Below are positions 1 to 6,646 of a DNA stretch of 9,279 nucleotides, in pieces (within the stretch, counting starts at the first letter, position 1; each line of letters opens with the position of its first letter). Below the pieces are notes generated by a model that saw only the letters and a list, made by a program, of their open reading frames with translations, ran no database searches and had not been told where the DNA came from. The position numbers were made by a program, and so were the translations under genes. This DNA is from Magnetococcales bacterium (GTDB lineage Bacteria > Pseudomonadota > Magnetococcia > Magnetococcales > Magnetaquicoccaceae): positions 1-9,279 of the forward strand of contig JADGCE010000105.1 of the NCBI GenBank assembly GCA_015229095.1, in the 5' to 3' direction.

Positions 1-155
1 AATGGCGCCCCGCACCCGAGGCACCCATCGGCGACCATGTCTTGTATGCCCTGTTACTGGAAAGGATGGGGCTGCTCCAGGCGGCCAAGGCCCAGTGGCA
101 CTTGCTCCATGAACGGGATCCGACGGATCCTTTGTTTGCAAAAAAAGCCCGATAG
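1..155 (+). CDS. 3' end of an unidentified protein (partial)
   Basis: The frame starting at base 3 is open from the window edge to a TAG at 153-155 and gives 50 residues. It ends in LLHERDPTDPLFAKKAR. The other two forward frames give low-complexity or early-stopped peptides. The residues look like natural amphipathic helix (IGDHVLYALLLERMGLLQAAKAQ split over two turns), followed by a short basic tail, so this is probably the C-terminus of a helical protein. A helix-turn-helix repeat of the TPR kind is possible but cannot be shown from 50 residues. The start lies outside the window. The gene converges on the efflux operon, with the hairpin clusters in between. No function is assigned. Confidence 0.6.
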   Translation, partial: WRPAPEAPIGDHVLYALLLERMGLLQAAKAQWHLLHERDPTDPLFAKKAR

Positions 156-187
156 TTCAAGGTCAATGCTTGGCAGGATTGCGGGGT

Positions 188-260
188 TCAGGGGCGGTCA
201 CCGCCCCTGACGGAGTCCAGAGGCAGAGCCTCTGGCGGGTTGTCAGGGCGGAGCCCTGAC
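188..260 (+). repeat. Cluster of three GC-rich perfect hairpins (copy 1)
   Basis: Three perfect inverted repeats lie in a row, each with a three-base loop. The first has a 10-bp stem, 188-197 with 201-210, loop TCA. The second has an 8-bp stem, 217-224 with 228-235, loop AGA. The third has an 8-bp stem, 242-249 with 253-260, loop GGA. Linkers are six bases (CGGAGT and CGGGTT). Stem sequences differ between units but stay complementary, which argues for selected structure or a repeat family rather than chance. The cluster follows the 3' end of the upstream plus-strand gene. No T-run follows, so it is not a classical intrinsic terminator. Confidence 0.8.
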
Positions 261-378
261 GGCGATATACGCGCTGCGCAGATTCCGCCTCGCAGAGACG
301 GGCTACCGGAAGGCGGGGCCTGTCCCGCATCCTCTCCCACGGAGATGAATTCAAAAAAATCTCCAATACAATCGATAT
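261..378. other. Spacer between the two inverted hairpin clusters
   Basis: No convincing gene was seen here. The spacer contains a short inverted repeat, GGAGAT at 341-346 with ATCTCC at 359-364, whose loop holds an A7 run. On the minus strand this puts T7 inside the loop rather than after a stem, so it is not a good terminator. The rest (GC-rich 261-340, AT-rich 345-378) has no recognised signal. Confidence 0.4.
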
Positions 379-450
379 CCTGGGCTTCGCCCCGGACCCC
401 ACCAGAGGGCTCTGCCCTCTGGACACCCGCCGGGGGGCGTGACGCCCCCC
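379..450 (-). repeat. Cluster of three GC-rich hairpins (copy 2, inverted)
   Basis: Read on the minus strand, the units are as follows. The first has an 8-bp stem, 443-450 with 432-439, loop TCA. The second has a 9-bp stem, 414-422 with 402-410, loop AGA. The third has a 7-position stem with one mismatch, 389-395 with 379-385, loop GAA. The loop order TCA, AGA, GAA matches TCA, AGA, GGA of the cluster at 188-260, so the two look like copies of one element in opposite orientation. It lies just past the stop codon of the RND pump gene and may act as a 3'-end structure for that operon. No T-run follows on the minus strand. Confidence 0.75.
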
Positions 451-479
451 AGTCCCCCGCAAGAAAGATGTGCCAGTTT

Positions 480-3400
480 CTACGGGGCGGGATGGTCGGC
501 CTGATGCAACAGCCACATGCCCAGACGACGCAGCTGCCGCTGCAGATCATCGATATAGGTGAAAATCACCGGAATCACCAACAAAGACAACAGGGTGGAG
601 GTGAGCAGACCACCGATCACCACCACCGCCATGGGGGCACGAAAACTGGGTTCCGCCCCCCAACCCAGGGCAACCGGCAACATGCCCGCTCCCATGGCAA
701 TGGTGGTCATGATGATGGGGCGGGCCCGCTTGCGACAGGCCTGCAACAGGGCATCCAGACGGTTCATCCCCTCCTCCCGGCGTATCATCACCGCATAATC
801 CACCAAAAGAATGGAATTTTTGGTGACAATTCCCATGAGCATCAAAATGCCGATGATGGCCGGCATGGAAAAAGAGTGCCCCGTGGCCAACAGGGCGACA
901 AAGGCCCCCCCCAGGGAAAAGGGCATGGCGGCCAGGATGGTGATGGGTTGCATGAAGTCGTGAAACAACAGGACCAGAATGATGTAGATGCACAAAATAC
1001 CGATCATCATGGCAATGCCAAAACTGCTGAAAAGTTCCGCCATCCGCTGGGCATCCCCTTCGCTGGGATGTTTGACCGCCGGGGGCAGATTGCGCAGGGC
1101 GGGCAAGGCCTCCGCTTCGGCCATGACCTGGCCGATCACCCGCGTGCCCAACTCCACATCGATGGCCGCTGTACGCATGCGATCCAGACGGTCAACCTGC
1201 GCCGGACCGCTGGCCATGCTGACCTCTGCCACCGCCGACAGAGGCACCGTACCCCGCCGGGAGGCCACCGGCAACTGGCCGATGGCGGTCAGATCCTGGC
1301 GCAGACTTTTGTGCAGACGCACCCGGATCGGCACCTGACGTTGCGGCAGCGTGAGTTTGGCCAACAACACCTTGTATTCACCCGCCGTGGCTACCCGTAC
1401 CGTGCGGGCCAGAGCCTCTGTGGAGATGCCCAGATCGGCGGCGCGGCCATAATCGGGCCGCAGATGAATTTCCGGTCGTTGCAGGGTGGCCGCCGAGGTG
1501 ATATTGCCAATGCCCTGCAAGGTACGCAGGTCAGACTCCAGAGCGCGCAGCGCAGCGTCCAGGGCAACGGGATCGTCGCTGGCCAGGGAGACCCGCAATT
1601 TGGCCCCCGGTTCGCTGGCGGCGATGGCCACCCGAACGCCGGGCAGGGTGCGCAACTGCTCCCGGATCTCCCCTTCAATCACCAACTGGGAGCGGTTGCG
1701 CTGGGAGCGGTGGGTCAGATTGACCGTCAAGGTGGCCTTGCGCACATCGGCACTGGAACCGCCGCCCAGGGGGCCCTGATCCGCATTGGCCGCTGAACCG
1801 ACGGCGGCAAACACGCGCACCACATCCGGCATGGCCTGCAACAGCTGAATGGCCCGCCGGGCGACCTGCTCGGTGTGGGCCAAGGGGGTGCCGGGAGCCA
1901 ATTCCAGGGTGACGATGGTCTGCGCCCGGTCTGCCACCGGGATAAACCCTTTGGGCAGCAAAGGAACCAGCGACAAAGAGGCGACAAAAAAGAGCACGGC
2001 CGCCAGCAGCGTGGTGTGCCGATGGCGGAGAGACCACTGCACCCCGCGCAGATAGTGGTGGACCCAGGCGCCCTCCGGGTGGGGTTTGCTCATCGGGCGC
2101 AAAAGATAGGCCGCCATCATGGGGGTCAACAGACGGGCCACCATCAGGGAGACCAGGACCGCCGCCGCCGCTGTCACCCCAAACGAGCGAAAAAATTTGC
2201 CAGGCACCCCCCCCATAAAGGCGGTGGGCAAAAAGACCGCCACCAGGGTCAGGGTGGTGGCGATCACCGCCAGGCCGATTTCATCGGCGGCCTCCATGGC
2301 AGCCTGCCAGGGGGATTTGCCCATGCCCAGATGGCGGACAATATTTTCAATCTCGACAATGGCATCATCCACCAACACCCCGACCACCAGGGCCAGGGCC
2401 AGAAGGGTCAGGATATCCAGGCTGAAACCTGCCTGCTGCATCACCAGAAAGGTGGGAATAATGGAGAGAGGCAGGGCAGTGGCCGATACCAGGGTGGCGC
2501 GCCACTCCCGCAAAAACCACCAGACCACCAGAATGGCCAACACCCCCCCTTCATAGAGCAGCTCCATGGAGCCGTCAAAATTATCCTGCACCCGGTCGAC
2601 GGTATTGTAGGCCTCGCGGATGGTGACCTGGGGATGGTTGGCCTGAAAGGCGACCACCGCTTGGCGTACCGCCTGGGCCACGCTCACTTCGCTGCTGCCT
2701 TTGATGCGCGTCACCTCAAAGGCGACCACGGCTTGCCCATCCAGCAGGGCAATGCTGGCGGGTTCGGCGATGCCATCGGTGATGCGCGCCACCTCCGCCA
2801 ACTTGATCCGACGGCCATCGGCCAGGGGAATCTCCAGGTCAGCCAGAGGTTCCGCCGACTCCAACGCACCCAGGGCACGAAACGATTGCACCCCGTTGCC
2901 CACATCCCCCCGTCCGCCGGAAAAATCCTGTTGCACCCGTTTGAGCTGGGAGGCAATATCGGCGGCGCCGACCCCCAGGGCGGCCATGCGCAGGGGGTCC
3001 AGATCGACCTGCACCTCCCGATCCACCCCGCCGATACGGGCAAACTTGCCCACCCCGCGCACCGCCAGAATGGCCTTGGCCAGATCATTGTCCACAAACC
3101 AGGAGAGATCGGTGGCATCCAGGGCCGCAGAGGCCACGGTAAAGGTGATCAGCCCCCGACCGCTGGTGGTTTTTTTGGAAATGACGGGATTGGTCATCTC
3201 CTGGGGCAGATCGGTGCGCACACTGTCCACCGCGTTGCGCACCTCGTTGAGCGCCACTTCCGCATCTTTGTCGATGGTAAATTCGACGGCGATGACCGCC
3301 GTGCCATCGTTGATGGTGCTGCGGATATGCTCCACCCCCCCCAGAGAGGCGACGGCATCCTCTATCTTGCGCGCCACCTCGGTCTCCATCTGGGTGGGGG

Positions 3401-3563
3401 CAGCCCCTTCCAGATTGGCCAGCACCGTGATGACCGGCACTTCAATATCCGGAAAATTTTGAATACCCAGCATGCGAAAACTGCCCAACCCCAGCAGGGT
3501 CAGCAGGGCGAACAGCAACACCGCCGGGACAGGATGGCGTATGGACCAGGAGGAGAGATTCAT
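480..3563 (-). CDS. RND efflux pump, inner-membrane permease (AcrB/HAE1-like)
   Basis: This is the proton-driven pump of a tripartite efflux complex, 1027 residues, the usual RND length. Visible features in order: a first membrane helix at about 10-28; the periplasmic porter start NFPDIEVPV (36-44); helices 2-6 at about 337-490, with the proton-relay pair D399-D400 in the TM4 motif VGVLVDDAIVEIEN; a second periplasmic half at about 540-840; and helices 8-12 at about 848-1003, with K915 in GIVTKNSILLVDY matching the essential TM10 lysine of AcrB. All key relay residues are present, so it should be active. Its ATG overlaps the adaptor stop as ATGA and lacks a Shine-Dalgarno sequence, so translation is probably coupled. 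D399-D400 and K915 fit the HAE1/drug type, but the substrate (drug, dye, solvent or metal) cannot be read from sequence. Confidence 0.96.
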   Translation of the reverse strand: MNLSSWSIRHPVPAVLLFALLTLLGLGSFRMLGIQNFPDIEVPVITVLANLEGAAPTQMETEVARKIEDAVASLGGVEHIRSTINDGTAVIAVEFTIDKDAEVALNEVRNAVDSVRTDLPQEMTNPVISKKTTSGRGLITFTVASAALDATDLSWFVDNDLAKAILAVRGVGKFARIGGVDREVQVDLDPLRMAALGVGAADIASQLKRVQQDFSGGRGDVGNGVQSFRALGALESAEPLADLEIPLADGRRIKLAEVARITDGIAEPASIALLDGQAVVAFEVTRIKGSSEVSVAQAVRQAVVAFQANHPQVTIREAYNTVDRVQDNFDGSMELLYEGGVLAILVVWWFLREWRATLVSATALPLSIIPTFLVMQQAGFSLDILTLLALALVVGVLVDDAIVEIENIVRHLGMGKSPWQAAMEAADEIGLAVIATTLTLVAVFLPTAFMGGVPGKFFRSFGVTAAAAVLVSLMVARLLTPMMAAYLLRPMSKPHPEGAWVHHYLRGVQWSLRHRHTTLLAAVLFFVASLSLVPLLPKGFIPVADRAQTIVTLELAPGTPLAHTEQVARRAIQLLQAMPDVVRVFAAVGSAANADQGPLGGGSSADVRKATLTVNLTHRSQRNRSQLVIEGEIREQLRTLPGVRVAIAASEPGAKLRVSLASDDPVALDAALRALESDLRTLQGIGNITSAATLQRPEIHLRPDYGRAADLGISTEALARTVRVATAGEYKVLLAKLTLPQRQVPIRVRLHKSLRQDLTAIGQLPVASRRGTVPLSAVAEVSMASGPAQVDRLDRMRTAAIDVELGTRVIGQVMAEAEALPALRNLPPAVKHPSEGDAQRMAELFSSFGIAMMIGILCIYIILVLLFHDFMQPITILAAMPFSLGGAFVALLATGHSFSMPAIIGILMLMGIVTKNSILLVDYAVMIRREEGMNRLDALLQACRKRARPIIMTTIAMGAGMLPVALGWGAEPSFRAPMAVVVIGGLLTSTLLSLLVIPVIFTYIDDLQRQLRRLGMWLLHQADHPAP

Positions 3564-4672
3564 GGGGTCGTCGCGGGCTGATCGGTGGGCGCATCGGTCA
3601 GTTGCACCCGATCTCCCTGTTTAAGGAAGGCGCCGCCGCTGGCCACCACCTGGGCCGTTTCCCCCAGACCGGCACGGATCTCCACCCAATCCCCGTTCCG
3701 CCGTCCGGTGGTGACTTTGCGCTGTTTGACCACCGGATGTTCCCCCTCGCCGATGCCGATCACCTGGAAGACGTAGCTGTGGCCATCCCGCAGGACAACC
3801 GCAGCATGAGGCAACACCAGGGCGGGCGCGCTGCTGACGATAATCTCTCCCTGGGCAAACATGCCGGCGCGGGCCGGGCTGTCGGTGGGCAGATCCACAT
3901 AGGCAATGGCCTTGCGGGTGCCGGCATCCAGGGTGGGGGCCAACAGACGCACCACTCCGGCCAATTCCTGCCCGTCGGAGAGGCGCACACGGGCCTTTTG
4001 CCCGACCTGCACCTGTAGGAGTTGCTCGGCGGTCAATTCGGCCCGCCACTCCAAACGTCCCTGGCGCACCAGACGGAACAGCTCCACACCGGGCTGCACG
4101 ACACTGCCCAAGGTTGCGCTGCGGGAGGAGATGATACCCGCATCCGCCGCGCAGAGCGTGGTTTGCTGCAACCGCACCTCCTCCATCTGGAGCGCGGCCT
4201 CGGCGGCCTGCAGGGTGGCACGCCCCACCGCCTCGGCGGTCAGATATTGTTTGATCTGCTGCTCCGAAAGGGCGCCGCTGCCGGTCACGGCCCGCGCCCG
4301 TTTGGCATTGGCCACGGCCTCCGCCAAACTGGCCTTGGCCTTGGCCACATTGGCCCGGTGCTGTGCCAGGCTGGCCTGAATCCCGGTCTGGGAGAGACGG
4401 AGCAGGCGTTGCCCCTTCTGCACCACGCTGCCCACATCCACCGCCAGTTCGACAATGGCCAAACCACCGATTTCGGCGGCCACGATGGACTCCTGCCAGG
4501 GTGCAATGTTGCCACTGCTCTTTTCCAGCACCTCCCAGGTGTGGGTTTGCGGGCTGACTGTCTGCACGGTCAGCACGGCCGCCGGCGGGGCAGCCTGGAG
4601 GGGACGACCATCCGCCAGCAGGGCCGCTGTCAGGAGAAGGAGCGACAGAGTGCGTTTCAAGGTGTATGACAT
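3560..4672 (-). CDS. RND efflux periplasmic adaptor (membrane fusion protein)
   Basis: This protein links the inner-membrane pump to the outer-membrane channel. From the ATG chosen here it has 370 residues. It begins with MSYTLKR, then a hydrophobic core LLLLTAALLA and a likely signal peptidase site after PLQA. No lipobox cysteine is present, so it is not a lipoprotein of the AcrA type. A lipoyl-like half motif (VDVGSVVQKGQRLLRL) precedes an Ala-rich helical hairpin of about 70 residues, then the second lipoyl half (LGSVVQPGVELFRLV), a beta-barrel, and a membrane-proximal domain ending near the C-terminus. Other in-frame starts are ATG at 4681 and TTG at 4705; none has a clear ribosome site, so the start is uncertain. 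The stop overlaps the pump start by four bases. Confidence 0.93.
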   Translation of the reverse strand: MSYTLKRTLSLLLLTAALLADGRPLQAAPPAAVLTVQTVSPQTHTWEVLEKSSGNIAPWQESIVAAEIGGLAIVELAVDVGSVVQKGQRLLRLSQTGIQASLAQHRANVAKAKASLAEAVANAKRARAVTGSGALSEQQIKQYLTAEAVGRATLQAAEAALQMEEVRLQQTTLCAADAGIISSRSATLGSVVQPGVELFRLVRQGRLEWRAELTAEQLLQVQVGQKARVRLSDGQELAGVVRLLAPTLDAGTRKAIAYVDLPTDSPARAGMFAQGEIIVSSAPALVLPHAAVVLRDGHSYVFQVIGIGEGEHPVVKQRKVTTGRRNGDWVEIRAGLGETAQVVASGGAFLKQGDRVQLTDAPTDQPATTP

Positions 4673-4878
4673 GCCGGGCATCCGTTTGGATTGTAGTATC
4701 CCCAACCCCTGCTGTAGGGAGTCGGGCCTCGCCAGCTCTGCGGGGTGGGCCGCTGCGGAACGACAAGCAGGTTTCGCTCCATCCGGCTGGCCACCGGTCT
4801 TCCTCCCCAGGCAGGGGGGCTGCGGGTATCAAAGCCCATGAATGAGGCAACATAGAGTGCCATGCAGAAGGGAGTCAT
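4657..4878 (-). CDS. Possible 73-residue ORF between channel and adaptor genes (doubtful)
   Basis: An ATG at 4878-4876 overlaps the stop of the outer-membrane factor as ATGA, and the frame stays open for 73 codons until it overlaps the adaptor start. The peptide begins MTPFCMALYVASFMGFD and is rich in Pro, Gly, Trp and Arg afterwards (RPTPQSWRGPTPYSRG). That is unlike a folded protein and more like a chance reading of leader DNA. It would fill the otherwise roughly 200-base gap in the operon and could couple translation from the channel gene to the adaptor. No family is recognised. I list it because of the overlap geometry only. Confidence 0.2.
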   Translation of the reverse strand: MTPFCMALYVASFMGFDTRSPPAWGGRPVASRMERNLLVVPQRPTPQSWRGPTPYSRGWGYYNPNGCPACHTP

Positions 4879-6365
4879 GGCAACGCCTCCAGGGCAGATG
4901 GGGTGTCGTGGGCGGAGGATGGGGGGGCATCGCCCTGCCAGCCACCACCCAGGGCCTTGTAGAGGGTGATCCAGGCCTGAACCTGTTCCCGTTGCTGGAT
5001 GATGGCCGCCCGTTCGGCCTGGAGGGCGGCCCGCTGCGCCTCTGCCAACAGCAACAGGCTGGCTCCCCCCGCCTGCCACAAGGTCGCGGTGGTCTGTGCG
5101 GAGGCAGCGGCGTGGCGGCTGATGCTCTGGGCATCGTCGGTGCGTCGTCTGGCACTCTCCAGAGTGACCAGTGCGCTCTCCACCTCTTCCACGGCGGCGC
5201 GGATGGCGGCACGATAGCGCGCCTCGGCCTGTCGATAGCGGGCCTCGGCCTCTTCCACCCGGGCGCTGCGGGCACCACCATCCAGCAAGGGCAGCAGCAG
5301 GACGGGCCCCAGGGACCAGGGCTGGGTGGTCAGGGCGGCGTGGCTCAGCTGTAGTGCGTTGAGGGAAATGTTGCCCGACAGGGCCATGCGGGGATACCGA
5401 TTGGCCGCTGCGACCCCGATGTCGGCACTGCTGGCCGCCACCTCCCGCTCCAGAGCGGCCAGATCCGGGCGTTGGGCCAGCCATTGGCTGGGCAGACTCT
5501 CCACCACAAAGGCAGCGGGGCGGGGCAACCCCGCCGGAGCCTCTTCCAGCAACCGCCGCAAGGCCGGCTCTTCCAGGCCGGTCAGGGAGACCAGGGATTT
5601 TACAACCAGATCGCAGTTGGCCTGTTGCGCAGTCAGCGCGGCCCGACTTTCGGCCACTTTGGTGGCGGTGTTGTGGAGATCCTGGCCAGGCGTCAGACCG
5701 GCACGGACGGCCTCCTCCGTCCATTGGGCACTCTCCTGCCGGGAGGCAAGCTCCCGGGCGGCGAGCCGTTGCAACAGGCGACAGGCACGGTCGTTGAGAT
5801 ATTTACTGGCCACTTCGGCGGCCAGGGTGACCTGGGCCTCGTGCCAGCTGTGGTGTCGTCCCTGCAGGCGGGCGGTGGCGGCCTCTGTGGCGCGGTACAT
5901 ACCGCCAAACAGGTCCAGCTCCCACTGCGCGTCCAGTGCCCCGCTGGTGAGGGTCGCTTCCGGAAGAGCCGGGCTGTTCATGGCCACCGGGGTTTTGCTG
6001 TGATCGCCCCGTCGCAGCAGGTTGGCAGCGGCGTTCACCTTGGGCTGGCCATCGGCCTGACGCAGCAGCAGGGTGGCACGGGCCTCCTGGATGACCGCCA
6101 GGGCGCGTTGTGCCGTGGGATGCCGGTTGGTGGCGCTTTCGATCAGCTGGAGCAGGAGAGGATCGTCAAACTGACCCCACCAATCCACCAACCGCTGCGA
6201 AGAGCCCCCGTGGGGCAGGGCCGCCTGCCACGATTGCTCGGCAGGGATGGGGGAGAGGGGGTGATAATCGGGGCCAACAGCGGCGCAACCCGCCAGCAGG
6301 GCAAGCAACCCAAGGGAGAGAGGTCGGAGCGACAGCCAGGCAGGAGGGGCAGAGAGGCGCATCAT
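4875..6365 (-). CDS. Outer-membrane efflux lipoprotein (TolC-like, NodT family)
   Basis: This is the trimeric exit duct of the efflux complex, 496 residues, normal for the family. The N-terminus has a lipoprotein signal peptide with lipobox LLAGC, giving lipidated Cys27, followed by the family hallmark AVGPDYHPL (29-37). Two repeated helical OEP halves follow. The first contains WELDLFGGMYRATEAA (148-163). The second contains LAQRPDLAALE (296-306), ADIGVAAANRYPRMALSG (314-331) and LLLPLLDGG (356-364). It closes with ITLYKALGGGW (466-476), the usual end of the second half. Two adjacent ATGs begin the gene, with GAAGA a few bases upstream as a weak ribosome site. It is the first gene of the operon; most RND operons place the channel gene last. 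Confidence 0.95.
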   Translation of the reverse strand: MMRLSAPPAWLSLRPLSLGLLALLAGCAAVGPDYHPLSPIPAEQSWQAALPHGGSSQRLVDWWGQFDDPLLLQLIESATNRHPTAQRALAVIQEARATLLLRQADGQPKVNAAANLLRRGDHSKTPVAMNSPALPEATLTSGALDAQWELDLFGGMYRATEAATARLQGRHHSWHEAQVTLAAEVASKYLNDRACRLLQRLAARELASRQESAQWTEEAVRAGLTPGQDLHNTATKVAESRAALTAQQANCDLVVKSLVSLTGLEEPALRRLLEEAPAGLPRPAAFVVESLPSQWLAQRPDLAALEREVAASSADIGVAAANRYPRMALSGNISLNALQLSHAALTTQPWSLGPVLLLPLLDGGARSARVEEAEARYRQAEARYRAAIRAAVEEVESALVTLESARRRTDDAQSISRHAAASAQTTATLWQAGGASLLLLAEAQRAALQAERAAIIQQREQVQAWITLYKALGGGWQGDAPPSSAHDTPSALEALP

Positions 6366-6625
6366 CGTTGTTCTTCAAAGGGCAGCGCAGAAAGGTGGCC
6401 AAGTTCCAACCGGGAGAGCATCCCAAGGTGGTGTCGCTGTTCCCCCAACCAACCACACAGGGCATCATATCCCAGGTTCTGCCCGGACAGCAAGCGTTGC
6501 CCGCATGGCAGGCCTGTTGTCCATGCCACGGCCTCATTTTCATTTTGCAGTCGGGTGTGGGGTCTGGTAGTCTGCACGACGTTGGAGCGGATGAAGAGGA
6601 GGCGTGTGCGGGATTTTTCACACAA
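6362..6625 (-). CDS. Possible small ORF upstream of the efflux operon (doubtful)
   Basis: A frame open from a TTG at 6625 runs 87 codons and stops with TGA overlapping the first ATG of the channel gene as ATGA. The C-terminal part (LCGWLGEQRHHLGMLSRLEL) could be an amphipathic helix. The N-terminal part looks random, and the TTG would lie only 21 bases from the divergent kinase start. A candidate promoter for the operon (6464-6493) would fall inside it, and no ribosome site is evident. It may be a short leader peptide, a remnant, or chance. No family is recognised. Confidence 0.22.
   Translation of the reverse strand: MCEKSRTRLLFIRSNVVQTTRPHTRLQNENEAVAWTTGLPCGQRLLSGQNLGYDALCGWLGEQRHHLGMLSRLELGHLSALPFEEQR
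6464..6493 (-). promoter_or_regulatory. Candidate sigma70 promoter for the efflux operon
   Basis: On the minus strand, TTGCTG (6493-6488) is followed after 18 bases by TATGAT (6469-6464), which matches five of six bases of the -10 consensus. Transcription would start near 6457, about 90 bases before the channel ATG. Six-base inverted arms GCATGG at 6503-6508 and CCATGC at 6521-6526 lie just upstream of the -35 and could bind a regulator. No convincing promoter for the divergent kinase gene was found in 6366-6646; TTGCAG (6545-6550) with TAGTCT (6568-6573) is a weak candidate. Confidence 0.35.
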
Positions 6626-6646
6626 GGAGGCAAGGGTCGATACACC

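Noticed and set aside
188..260. Classical intrinsic terminator for the upstream gene
   Set aside because: The hairpins are strong but no T-run follows any of them on the plus strand.
188..450. CRISPR array
   Set aside because: Units are individually palindromic with diverged stems and six-base linkers. There are no identical repeats and no spacers of 25-40 bases.
240..1796. Long plus-strand open frame of 518 codons opposite the pump gene
   Set aside because: It lies antisense to a clear RND pump and reads as His/Gln/Gly-rich repeats without domain features. It is a by-product of GC-rich codon use.
1875..3581. Second long plus-strand open frame of 568 codons
   Set aside because: Also antisense to the pump gene, with the same shadow composition and no recognisable motif.
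3621..5724. Long minus-strand frames overlapping the adaptor and channel genes
   Set aside because: They are frame-shifted readings of the true genes, rich in Arg, Gly and Pro. The overlapping frames carry signal peptides and family motifs.
6110..6646. Upstream extension of the kinase frame
   Set aside because: It would overlap the start of the channel gene on the other strand. Its residues (Gln, Gly and Arg rich) look non-coding, and the ATG at 6647 has a ribosome site followed directly by a membrane helix.
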